This document shows positions 9,600 to 20,731 of a DNA stretch of 64,000 bases, piece after piece (position 1 is the first letter of the stretch; every line of letters begins with the position of its first letter). Below the pieces are notes generated by a model. It worked only from the letters and a program-made list of their open reading frames with translations. It was not told the origin of the DNA and searched no databases. The translations under genes and the position numbers were made by a program. This DNA is from Schoenoplectus triqueter (lineage: Eukaryota > Streptophyta > Magnoliopsida > Poales > Cyperaceae): the NCBI GenBank assembly GCA_964058805.1, contig CAXKVV010000040.1:372001-436000 (forward strand), in the 5' to 3' direction.

Positions 9600-12500
9600 C
9601 TAGTTCTGACCGGACCTTATTGGTGCTTTCAAAGGAACAACCCTAAAAAAGAAAAAATAATAATATAATGGTTAGTGAAAAATACAAAAAGACCAAAATA
9701 CATGGGAATTACGTGAAATTAAAGTGGGGTAATTTTGTGCCTAGCTTTGCAAAATAAGGAATGTCAGGCTTATCCCTGCAGATTTACAGGAAATAACGTG
9801 TTTATCCCTTAAATTTGAAATTAGTTGTCCCCCTTGTTTCCTATAATATTTCAAACTATTACTGAATTAACGTCCCTCTCAATTATCTGAGCTTTTTTTG
9901 GCATTTTAATAAAAATATAAGGGCAGGGCTATAATCAGAAAAAAAAAACATATTTTTTTAAAAGAAACTAAAAGGATAAGCATCATTATTTTTGTTCAAA
10001 CAGGCATGTAGATGTAGGAAATTTTTTACTATCAAATTAACACATGAGAAAAGAGAGAAGGGCGAATAAGGATAATTTTTTAAGTGCCAAAATATTTTTT
10101 TTGGTTGCTACAGTGAAAGAAATAATTATACTATGTAGAGAACTTAATTTAACATAAAATTAAAGACAATGAAGGTTCTTAACTATTGAACTTCAATCAA
10201 TATCCTCCTTCCATTGAAGAGATTTTGCATCCATAATATATATGATTGTTTTTTTTTGTGGGGTGGGGGGTGATGGTGGTGTGTGGGCCAAACCAGCAAT
10301 GATCAAGAGCCACATTTGAGAAAAAAAAATAAGATGAAACTCAAATTTATATTAAAATAAATTCTTTTAGATAGCTTGATTGCAAAATTACCTTCTCAAA
10401 CTCGATAAATCCATGTTTGGTTTTGCTCTGATGACCGCCTAAGAGTCTAATGCAAGATACCTAAATCAACTATCTGCCTTAGGTTAAATTTTCCAGAAAA
10501 TTAAAACAATAGTCCTTTAGTTTGGTACCTTTATACTAATGAGTACTGAACCTTTGTGAACCAGTTCAGTGATTGTAATGTTTGCCCTTATTTGAATTCT
10601 TGGAGTGTCATTTCTGACAGGCACTGTTGCCATCTTGCTGACCACTGTGTTAATCCATTGACATGACACTGACTTAAAATTACAAGTTAAAGAAAGGCTG
10701 ATTTTGCAAACCTCTCCACACTGGAACTGGAAGAACTCCCTCAGATCTTTCTCAGTCAGCTGCCAAAATAAATATTAAAAAAATCAAATTCTATTACAAT
10801 TAAAAAAGGACATATTCATTATTTTTTATCAAAAGGACATATTGATTCTTTATTGCATATATCCTAAAAACACAGCCATCACTATGACTATGTGACTCGA
10901 TTTTGTTGTCTAATAGAAATTTTTTTTATTATAGGTCCTCTAATATAAGGTTGGGCTCGACACCCAATTCTTTTAATGTGTCAATGTCCCCTCTCAGTGT
11001 TCGCTGGGGTTTGAATCCACGATCTTAACGATAACGGCGGTGTCATTGACCATCCGTGCTGGACTCCACATTCTTGTCTAAAAGAAATTACAACTGAGTA
11101 TTTGTTTTACGGAAAACTTAATATGAATACAGAATGATTCCTAACCTACAGCTGGAAATAATTTATTTAGCAAAGGGGTGGCTGAATTTACTGTTTTGTC
11201 TATGAAACTGCAATAGACTGTCCTCGCGACTTTTCTTGTTCATCCCCTGACTAAAAAATTTAAAAACAAATATAATCAAAATTAATGCTTTAACAAGCAA
11301 ATAAATAAATGGATCAAAAGTTAGAGATAATACCAATGTATCTGACACGTAATCAATAGAGAGGTGTATAATAATATCAGACATGCTAGGGTGGTGTATC
11401 CAACAAAATTTATACCAGATATGATCAACAAGGCGCCACAGAACAAAAACCAAAAAAAAACAATTCACTACTTGTGTTTCTGTTAGCTCGCTAAGCCATT
11501 CTTTTATAGCTCCAAGAGAGATCTGAGAGAATTAGACGAGCAATGTGGGACTAAATCTTTGAAGACCCGGGAACCGGACTCCGTCTCTTTTCTTTTCTTT
11601 TTTAATTACATACTAGGTGGTGTCATGCAACCCCAAATATACAAGGGGAGTGATCACTTGACAATGCTTATCTTGAAATTGGATTTTAAATAAATCTTTA
11701 AAGAAAATATTAAAAATTTAAAACTTTTAGAAACATATTGTTGAACCTTAGAGATTGATTATATTCCAAATTTGATGCAATTTAAGCATAATTTTATAGT
11801 CCATCAAAAGCCATTTAATTTTTTATGGTCTTTGATGAACTACTAAACAATATTTAAATTGCATGAAATTTAAAACACTACCAATCCATAGGTTCAACAA
11901 TATATCTATAAATATTTTTCTATTTTTAAAGAACTTTTTTTAATGTATATTAAATTCCATTGTCAAGATTTCAAAAGGCATTGTCAAGTGATCCTTTAAG
12001 CAACTATACATTAAGTAAAGAATTCAAAATACATACCAATATTTTATATTCAATAATACCCAAATTGGGCAGACTGCAGAGCTTAAATTGTATAATAAAA
12101 TATAGTACATATTGTATATCAAATTATAATAAAAAATACATATGTAAAACACATTGCATCTCATATATTTATGAAAAATAGGCAAATCAAATGCCTTCAT
12201 CAAATTTTATATCTAGATTTTCTATTAATCCACTCCAAAAATATTATGACAAAAGACCAAATCATACACTCAGGAGTCAGGACCCATGTCCTACTAAAGA
12301 TCCATAGTATTTACTGCAGAACACAGTTTATGTTTAAAAAAAAAGGATTACATTCACTCTATTTCTTCTTTTTTTCATTTATTGTGTGAGAAACTGTGCA
12401 GTCAGCCATGCTGTCATTCGATTTCCTTCCCAATCTGACTTATTTGACTCGCTACACGGGCAATGGCACGAGCTTCTTGCAGAAAAACACATGATAATAT

Positions 12501-13852
12501 ATTCATTTCTTCATCTAACAGATAAAGAAGTATAATGTTATATTGCCATATCCATTTTGTACCAGATAGGATGCTCATATTTTTGTACATCAAAAAACAC
12601 AGAAAAAGTACATACTTGAAGAGGGGGTGATTGAAGGGAGCTTTGCCAGTACGAGAAGGCAGCACTCTGACAGAATAAAGGCCAATCCTGGTGCAATCAA
12701 GGCCCATTGCGGCTCTTGCACAATCTATGTACTCAAGTATAAAATAAGACATTTAGTATTAGTAGTCAGCATATCTTTCCATGGTTCATATTTCATTAAT
12801 GGGAGAAATGACCTTCATTTTCAAATTCAACAAATCCATAGCATAGACCAGACTGACAGTCCCCACATATGCGGCATCCTTTCACCTATTGTTGGAGGTT
12901 TTCAGTTAATTAGAGAGATCTTTTTAACAATTAACAACATATAAAAAAGAGAGAGTTCCTATCAATAAATAATGACTCTGTTCTCCAATCCATTATGATT
13001 TGTTCAAGACCAAAGTTTGTTAATTATGTGAATGCAATCCATCTGTGCAGAAGATAATCCAAGTTGTGCAAATTTCTGCATAAAATGTTTGCGCAATGCT
13101 AATAAAAAAAATGAAAAAAAAGAATAGTAAACTTACCACTCCACAGTTACTGAATTCGCTCAGAAGCTCTTTTTGAGTTATCTGGAACAAATCAGTGAAG
13201 TATTTGCATATTAGTAAGCAGGAAAAAAAGGGGAAAAAATATATTGAAAAACTTACATTGGAAACACTAAAATTGAACATATTTTCATTCGCACAAGCTC
13301 TTTTGTGAATTAATGGAGGCAAAGCAAAAGGCATAAGGCTGGAACTTCATCAAATAAATCATTTGCAAGATCCAGTAGAAGATAACAAAATAATACATGT
13401 AAATTCGACATTTTTCAGGGCACATGTGAAAAGAAAACAAATGTCGCATGAGACCACTTACGCGAGGGTCGATATTGCCGACGTAAACTGTTTTCTTGAT
13501 TTTCGATTCTCTCTCTTTCTCTGCACATGTTTTTGTTTTCTCCTAGAGCTCTCGTTTCCCTAATTTTGGATTTAAAAAACGATAAGAAACATCGGAAACA
13601 AAATCCGAGAAGGAGAATTGAGTACAATTTCTTCTATTGCTGGAAACGAATGCAACTGGTTTGCTTCCAAGTTACCGCGTCACTAGACTCGGGCTCAGCG
13701 ACAGAGCGCGGAGTTTGAGCAGCGTCGGATGCGATCGGACGGCGGAGATGTCCCCACGGGAAGAAATCCGGCGCGGAGGCTGAGAGGCGACGAGGCGAGG
13801 AGGGAACGAACTCCGCCGCCCAGGGGTTTAGCTTTGACTGGCAGTTCAGCAT
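9600..13852 (-). CDS. PABP-interacting CID8-13-type protein: PAM2 motif plus two RRMs
   Basis: Minus-strand exons: 13852-13676, 13542-13462, 13181-13137, 12885-12813, 12724-12616, 11234-11192, 10759-10712, 10460-10392 and last 9642-9600. Residues 6-18 (SKLNPWAAEFVPS) match PAM2, which binds the MLLE domain of poly(A)-binding protein. RRM1 (about 75-150) has RNP2 VYVGNI and RNP1 YGFVEFEN. RRM2 (from about 166) has TVYCSFID and HGFIEFEK, and the protein ends VVPLKAPIRSGQN. This order fits plant CTC-interacting-domain proteins that act on mRNA in the cytoplasm. Junctions up to 10392 keep frame. The exon that should supply about 20 residues of RRM2 between 10391 and 9643 is unresolved: a candidate near 10300 has no AG acceptor. 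The gene is either missing one exon in my model or mildly damaged. One large intron holds a MITE. Confidence 0.85.
10760..11191. other. Intron of the CID-type gene with possible tRNA-derived sequence
   Basis: Around 11008-11024 the plus strand reads ggggtttgaatccacga, close to a tRNA B-box. A clear A-box 30-40 bases upstream is not obvious. It could be a SINE relic; the support is weak. Confidence 0.25.
11645..11996. mobile_element. Foldback MITE (GATCACTTGACAATG family), intronic
   Basis: Inverted ends share GATCACTTGACAATGC: left arm near 11652, right arm near 11992 in reverse complement. The arms continue as loosely complementary AT-rich sequence (GTTGAACC near 11742, GGTTCAAC near 11891). 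It sits in the CID gene intron between exons 11234 and 12616. The same family recurs at 38781-39136. Confidence 0.7.
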
Positions 13853-14008
13853 CGTTGACTCTTAAACCCTCCTGCCTTTACTATTCTGTATGTATACTAT
13901 TTTTCTAGCCCTGTTGCAATCGGGCCCCTCGAAAGTTACTTATTTGGTAGAGGCTTGTTTCGTTTGGTGTGGATATTTGGTTGCGGGGAGGAAAGGCTTG
14001 ACTAGATT
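13853..14008 (-). promoter_or_regulatory. Likely 5' UTR and proximal promoter of the CID-type gene
   Basis: It lies directly upstream of the ATG at 13852. No clear TATA box was assigned. The assignment is by position only. Confidence 0.3.
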
Positions 14009-14438
14009 CTAGTAGTGTTGTAAAGAAACTCACCCCCGATCCGTCCGGGACCCGTACAAATCCGATTTATACCCGATAAATTTAAGAAAATTTAAAAAAT
14101 TTTAAAAATAAGGAAAAATTAAATTTTTTGGTAAAAAAATATAAATAGTTATATATTTTTAATATTTTTAATAATTATTTTTAAAATTTTCAAAATTTTT
14201 GAGAATTTATTTAAATTTTATTGAGTTATTTTTGAATTTTGAAAAAAAAAACCCGCCAACCCGACCCGACGGGTCTAAAACGGGTCGTGGTCAAACCTCT
14301 CAAAATAAATTCGTCATGATCCGTCCCATGAAAATCCGTTGACATGTCTCGACCCGTCCTGACCCGTCTCATCAAAACCCGCCGATCCGTGCAAACCTGT
14401 CTCATCCGACCCGACCCGCTCCGTTTTTAATACACTAG
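14009..14438. repeat. acccg-rich dispersed repeat with inverted CTAG ends
   Basis: Blocks of gacccgacccg/cgggtc words flank an AT-rich core. Left end ctagtagtgttgtaaa and right end (reverse complement) ctagtgtattaaaa are similar, suggesting a terminal-inverted-repeat element. A related sequence is at 33269-34416. No open frame is seen. Confidence 0.45.
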
Positions 14439-14605
14439 AGTCTAGACCTCGCACCTCTTTCTTTCTATCTGACCGGGGAGAACCGAGGCGGTGAGGTGAG
14501 GCTTTCTTCATAAGAGGATTATATTATATTATATTATATATCAGTTTATTATTAGTCTATCTTAATATAAATGTGAAAAGATACAGTTACAAAAAAGATT
14601 TACTA

Positions 14606-16092
14606 AGGGAGTGTTTTGCACTCAATGGAATAGCAAAAAGTTAGAATAGAATAGTTATTCCAACGAATTAATTTGCCAAATGAATTTTAGATTAAATAGA
14701 AGAGTGCAGAATAGTGCTAATCCGGTATACCAACTTATAGGAGGAATACTGGATTAGCTCTCGTCGGAATAGCGATTATTGTTTGATTATATTATATTAT
14801 TATGATTATGATTATGATTTAGTATTATTATATTATTATATTATATTTATGATTATAATTTATAATTATATTAATATTATGATTATTATTTATTATTATT
14901 ATTATCATTATTGTTATTATATTATCGTTACCATTAGTATTATTATATTATTTATTATTATTATAAATATAATTTTAATATTATATTATTATATTATGAA
15001 TATAAATATAATTATTTTATTATTATTATATTATGATGATTATGATTATTATTATTACTTATTATTATTTTATTATGTTGTATTATATTATTATATGTTG
15101 ATTATAGTGATGATTAAGTTATTATTATATTATTATAATTATAACTATTTATAATTATTTTTATGATCATGATTATATTTTTATTATTATATTATTATGA
15201 TTATGATTATGATTATATTATTATGATTATGACTATAATTGTTATTATCATGATTATAATTATGATTATTATATTATAATTATATTATTAAAATTATGAT
15301 TATTTATTATTATATTATTATAATTATGATTGTAATTATAATTTTTTATTATTATATTACTATATTATGATTATGTTTATATTTTTATTATATTACTATT
15401 ATAATATTATTATTTATTATGATTATTTTTATTACTTCATTATTATTTTATTATGTTGTATTATATTATTATATGTTGATTATAGTTATGATTAATTTAT
15501 TATATTATTATAATTATAATTATTTTTAATTATTTTTATGATTATGATTATATTTTTATTATTATATTATTATGATTATGATTATGATTATATTTTTATT
15601 ATTATATTATTATGATTATGATTATGGTTATATTATTATGATTATGACTATAATTATTATTATCATGATTATGATTATGATTATTATATTATGATTATAT
15701 TATTAAAATTATGATTAGTTATTATTATTATTATTATATTATAATTATGATTGTAATTATAATTTATTATAATTATATTACTATATTATGATTATGTTTA
15801 TATTTTTATTATATTACTATTATAATATTATTATTTATTATGATTATTTTTTATTACTTTATTATTATTATCTTACTATTATAATTATTATTTTACTATT
15901 ATTATTATTATTATTATCATCATCATTATTAGTATCATAATTATTCATATTTTAACTATTCTGAGTAACAACTGCCAAACGATATTTTCACTCTTCCGAA
16001 TAGTCAAAAATGCTACTCTTCTACTACTCTTCCAAAAAAATACTATTTTATCACTCTTCCAAAGCTATTACTTGATTTGCCAAACGAACCCT
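14606..16092. mobile_element. TIR element (MITE-like) with an expanded ATT microsatellite core
   Basis: Left end 14606 reads AGGGAGTGTTTTGCACTCAA and the right end, reverse complemented from 16092, reads AGGGTTCGTTTGGCAAATCA. Similarity continues to a shared AATAGC about 25 bases in. TA flanks both ends. A GGGTTCGTTTGGCAAA-type terminus recalls PIF/Harbinger (Tourist-like) MITEs, but a TA duplication alone fits other families too. Nearly all of the interior is the microsatellite described separately. Confidence 0.6.
14783..15960. repeat. ATT/ATTATG microsatellite, about 1.2 kb, with internal duplication
   Basis: Almost pure combinations of TTA, TTATGA and TATATTA. Landmarks such as ttattatgttgtattatatt recur at about 15070 and 15448, so a block of about 380-415 bases is duplicated with small internal expansion. 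Open frames here (Ile/Tyr only) are by-products of the repeat. Confidence 0.9.
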
Positions 16093-18175
16093 TATAGAAG
16101 TGTAGAACACAGAATTTTGTAATTTAAATTTTTTTCCTTTCCATTCTCCCACGACTATGCAATTTTGTGGGGTCCATCGCACAGTAGTAAAACACATATT
16201 GGGGTAACATTGTTCAATTTCACTCGGACATCAAAACTATTAGCAAATATATATATTTGGATTGGTAAAACTTAATATGTGGGCATAAAATTAATTCCAT
16301 AAACTATTTTGTAGAAAATAATCATGACAACTAATTGTTCGGTTGTATTTTAGAAATTTTTCTACAAAATTTAAATGTCAAGATTTTTTTATTTTTCTTT
16401 CAGTTCTAATTTTGTTAATTGTTATGTTGTCATAAGTGATATTAATTGTTCTTTATTATCAAGTTTCTCATATTTTTCTATCAACATATTTTTATATTGA
16501 TATCTTATTGTTATGCCGCCAATAAGTAATGACTATATCTCACATATGTTATATCTATGTATTAATTAATCAATGACTATTGTTGTATTTATTGTATATA
16601 TACTTATTTTCTAAATATTCTATATAAATGTTTCTTTTGAATTGACACATAAGAGAGTACAAAACAGAGAATTTTATCATATTGATTGACATACAGAATA
16701 CGCGAAACAATTTACTGCAGAGTCGTGCCCCAAAAAGAATGAGGAGTTTATAAGATTGCAAGAATTAATGTGCACGAGTTATTACATTTTCTTCAAACTA
16801 AATGTCATTAGAAAATCTCCCTTGATAGTCTTTAGTAGAAGGCACTAGAATTTTATTTTCACTAAATCTTGGGATTACTTTGCTTTATCCTTTCTTTGGG
16901 AAAAAAATGTCAAATCTTGGAGAGAATTAATGATATATTAGAGATGTGTTTTTGACGCATGAAGAGAAGTTGGGTGACTTTTCTTAATCTCATATTTTAT
17001 GACAGTATCAATATCTCTCATTCTGGCTTTTCTTCTCTTCACTATTGTTCGTGTATAAAAAAAATCAATATATCGAAAAAAAGGTACACCTTTCTTATTT
17101 AAAAAATATATATTTGTCATAGAGAGTTTTGATAATTAAAAATTTTCTTGTTTAGAGAATTGATAATGACAATGTGTTTGTTGAATAAATCATAACTGTG
17201 ATGATTTTTTTTTTAAAAAAAAAAACAAGAGACATTTTAAGCCCGTTTCATTGAAGAAACATGTAAACATAACTGTGATGATGGTACAAATTAGTATACT
17301 AATGGTGATTCATTTTGTTTGAACTAAGATATAGCATATGAGAAAATAAGTTTTTTTTGTTCTAGTGACAAAAGCAATGCTCTCTCTGTAAAAGATCATA
17401 AGTTTAAAATTCGGATGGAGGTTTTTGATGAACGATTAAAAGATAGGTAGTTTAGATCTTTACTTAGAAAAAAAAAGATATAGCATGTGACAAGGATAGT
17501 AGAAAGATTAAAAAAAAGTATACCAAAATTTTTTGCAAGTAGACAAACTGTACCAAATTTTGTTTTAGGGACAAAAAGGGGCAGAAAAAAGTTATCAGAA
17601 TTAAGCATCACTGATAAAGTTATCAGAATTAAGCATCCATCAGTGAGAGAATGAATTGACGAATTTAGTACTCACAAATTGCTGAGAGAGGTATGATATA
17701 TAATTATCTTTTTTTTTTAGAAAAGTAGACAAATAGCTTCCTATTGAAATTATGCATTTAATTTAATTTTGTTTATGTTCAATAGTAAATCTTTAATGTG
17801 AGAGAAATATATTGTTCTTCAGTGGATATAACTAGGCGTAAACACAATGCAGTTTTGAAAGGAAGATTTTATTAGAAGAATTTAAATGTGAGAGAAACAT
17901 GATGTTCTCTTTAACGCCAAAATGTTGGGCTCTTTGTCTTTCTCCGCAGTTCGCATTATACATACATACGCCGTAATTTGTCCTACTTAAGCTTCTAACA
18001 ATTAATCCACATTATTTGTACATTCTAACAATATCTCACATAATATTTATCCCTGTTTTTCAGATGTTTAAACCACCATTCCAGTTCTCAGTTATTTGAC
18101 AACATTAACCAGTGATATTAACTAAAAACTTGTATGAATTCATTCAATTAAAATATATAATCGCTACGAGTTCTA
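16093..18175. other. Intergenic AT-rich, no gene seen
   Basis: I see no coding or RNA gene. A small tandem duplication (ttatcagaattaagcatc) lies at about 17593 and 17619, with a T/A homopolymer pair near 17205-17225. Confidence 0.5.
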
Positions 18176-18467
18176 AAAACTATCCAGTTTTTTTAAATAT
18201 AATTATTATTAAATTAATATTATTAAAAATAATAGTGAATAATGAGTATTTTTAAATATATAAATGGCAGTGTGTCACTGCCAATAACGCATTTGCTTTC
18301 TATATAACACGACGCTGTGCGTTTCCTCCTCATCCTGCGCGTTGTTGAAGAGAGGAAAAAAAAGAGAAAAAGAAAAAAAGAAAGAGAAGAGAAGAGAGGG
18401 AAAGAGAAAAAAAAAGAAAGAAAAAAAGAAAAGAGGAGAGAGGAAGAGAAGGAGAAGAAAAAAAAGA

Positions 18468-20104
18468 ATGTACGGGATGAGATCGAGCGCGGCAGATTGT
18501 TGGATATTGCTATCGAAGGTAAATTTTACTTATCTAAATAATTAGAATTGAAATGTAAATTATAGATTAATTATACAATTATTTAATTATAATTTAATTA
18601 TAGATTAATTATTAATTAATTTTATAGACTAAACTATATAATTATTTAATTATAATTTAATTATAGATTAATTATAAAATTATTTAATTAAAATTTAATT
18701 ATAGATTAAATTATACAATTATTTAATTATAGATTAATTATAGATTTAATTATAAATTAATTATAGTTTAATTATAGATTAATTATTAATTAATTGTGTA
18801 AATTAAATTATATAATTATTTTATTATAATTTAATTATAGATTAAATTGTATAATTAATTAATTATGATTTAGTTATAGATTATTTATTAATTATTTCTG
18901 TAGAATAACATAGATTTAATTTGTTCTTTAATTATAGATTAATTATTCACTTAATTGTAGAATAATATATATTTAATTAGGCTTTAATTATAGAATAGAT
19001 TAATAGCTTTTATTTGTAGATTAATTTTTAAATATAATTTAATATGTAATTAATTATAATTTAATTATAGATTAGTTTTGAATTATAGAATTTATTTTTT
19101 ATTTAATTATAGAATAGATAAATTAAAATTTAAGTATAAATTAACTATAAAGTAATTACAAACTAAATATGAATTAATTTATAATTAATTATAAATAATT
19201 ACAAATTAAAAAATAATTATAAATTAATTATAAATTAATTATAACATAATTAGAAAAAATTATTTCTGTAATATTAATTGGAATAAAATGATTATTTTAC
19301 TAGATAATGACAGGCGAGCAACGAAATGCATATGTCGTCATTTATCTCCCTGACGACAAATATCGGACACACTATAGTCAGACAGAGGTATATCATATTT
19401 AAAAATAATAATAAAATACATATATATATATATATGAGAAGCTAATTATGAAATGAAAATTACAGAGAGATAGCAATATCATTCGTTTCCGCACTCACTG
19501 TCCGACGATACCATACAACTCTCACATTCAGGGTAGATTGCGAGGTATGGGATTTCTTCATCTCGCCAGTCTACGTGAGATTTATGTTCAAGAAGCGGAA
19601 GCCCGTAACTTGAATATTGATACGAGTTTATTGAGCGCGTTAATTTAAGCGAGATGACTGTTACTCTAGAGGTAAATAGTCAAATATTATTAATTTTATA
19701 ACAGTATTAAAAAGAGTTTATAGTAATGAAAATTTTGTAGGACGTCGCATGTCTGTGGGGTTTATCCACCATTGGTGAGTCGGTGACTGGATATACTGAC
19801 GGAGATTTCTCGGCATACATCCATCAATTATTTGGGCAGGATGATATATCAGCACTCTACAACGATGGGAGGTAATTGATTAGACTATACATGAACTTCA
19901 GTAATTTTTTGTTCACAAATTGTGATTAAACTAAATATAAAATTTGGCAGACGTTCTATTTCCTTTCGAGAGTTACGGTCTCACTTTGATCACGCTACAG
20001 AGGCTGACGATCATTACAGTCCCCCTTTGATCACGCTTCAGAGGCTGGCGATCATCAGTCTTCGAGAGTTACGGTCCTACTTTGATCACACTCCAGCGGA
20101 ATAA
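18468..20104 (+). pseudogene. Plant mobile domain (PMD) gene inside the MULE, one frameshift
   Basis: Plus-strand exons with good GT-AG borders: 18468-18518, 19304-19387, 19466-19671, 19741-19871 and 19951-20104. PMD hallmarks are GMGFLHLASLRE, then YEFIERVNLSEMTVTLEDVA, then LWGLSTIGESVTGYTDGDF. By family knowledge PMD proteins occur in MULE and Ty3 elements and as domesticated MAIN/MAIL silencing factors. Within the third exon the frame must shift by one base between NLNID and YEFIERV (about 19615-19625), so the product is broken unless an unusual splice repairs it. The C-terminus carries 41- and 96-base duplications, and the chain ends at TAA 20104, much shorter than a full PMD of about 350-plus residues. 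A purine-rich leader (18347-18467) precedes the start. Confidence 0.75.
18540..19262. repeat. AT minisatellite (taattatagattaattat type) in the PMD gene's first intron
   Basis: About 720 bases of imperfect repeats of ATTTAATTATAGATTAATTA-like units. They decay toward the 3' side, where the units become inverted in flavour (aattataaattaatt). Confidence 0.8.
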
Positions 20105-20398
20105 TAATTTAAATCTTGTATCATTTTAAAGAAATGAAAAAGTTGAATATTTGATCTGTTTGTGTTTGTGAGAGTTGAAGTGCAATGTGTTAGTGAGATG
20201 CGAAGAGACGGGGCAGAAAATTTATAGGGAGAAAACGCGCCACTAGCATTAGTGACGAGTTTGTTCAAAATGTCACTGGTAGTGACGTGTTTGCTCCGCG
20301 TCAGTACCAGCAGCACGCTGTCATTCATATATTTGAAATTTTATAGTTCTCACTCTTATTTTTAATAATAATTATTATCAAAAAAACTGAAAACTATC

Positions 20399-20731
20399 AG
20401 TTGAAGGGGTTGACTAAACCCATTCTAACGCAAGCATTCATGTTATATTGCGAACACATGCATTCATATGTACTAAACTTGACAGTGTTATCTTTTCATT
20501 TACTAAAATTAGTTGTACTTTACATGACTATAGCCAACTTAGCAACAGCAGAACAAGAAGAAAACAAATAAATGAATCACTATCCATCACCATACAAGGC
20601 AGTATTGCTGAAGCTGCAGACTCATGATTCAAAGTCAATTTAACTTGAGAACAAGGAAGAATGGAAAAGGGAGATATATAAAAAAGGAACACCTAACAAC
20701 ACCCTTATTTCAAGGCCGAGCTCTTTGCAAG
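20399..20731. other. Short intergenic gap
   Basis: Probably the 3' flank or UTR of the Alfin-like gene on the minus strand. Nothing else is seen. Confidence 0.4.

Larger units (their letters stand above)
18185..20389 (+). mobile_element. Complete Mutator-like element (2.2 kb) carrying a plant-mobile-domain gene
   Basis: Both ends start CAGTTTTTTT (left 18185, right reverse complement from 20389). The inverted similarity continues for about 100 bases: a shared ATAATTATTATTAA, then AATATAT-AATG-CAG-GTG. It is flanked by a perfect 9-bp duplication aaaactatc (18176-18184 and 20390-20398), the length expected of Mutator transposition. Inside is no transposase, only a spliced PMD gene, so the element is non-autonomous. 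A related right end stands at 54740-55105. Confidence 0.88.

Noticed and set aside
11192..11250. Apparent frameshift in the CID gene exon before RRM2
   Set aside because: Using acceptor AACAAG|AAAAG at 11234 with the phase-2 donor at 12616 restores the frame; no mutation is needed.
12414..12752. 112-codon minus-strand frame ending GKEIE
   Set aside because: Only its first part is a real exon (12724-12616). The rest is intron read-through.
14783..15154. 123-codon plus-strand frame
   Set aside because: Only Ile/Tyr/Asn/Leu from the ATT microsatellite.
18317..18545. Lys/Glu/Arg-rich frames
   Set aside because: By-product of the purine tract, probably leader of the PMD gene. Only the last 17 codons from 18468 are used as an exon.
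14520..19262. Repeat arrays considered as CRISPR or satellite
   Set aside because: Units are simple AT repeats without spacers, and the sequence is a eukaryotic nuclear genome.
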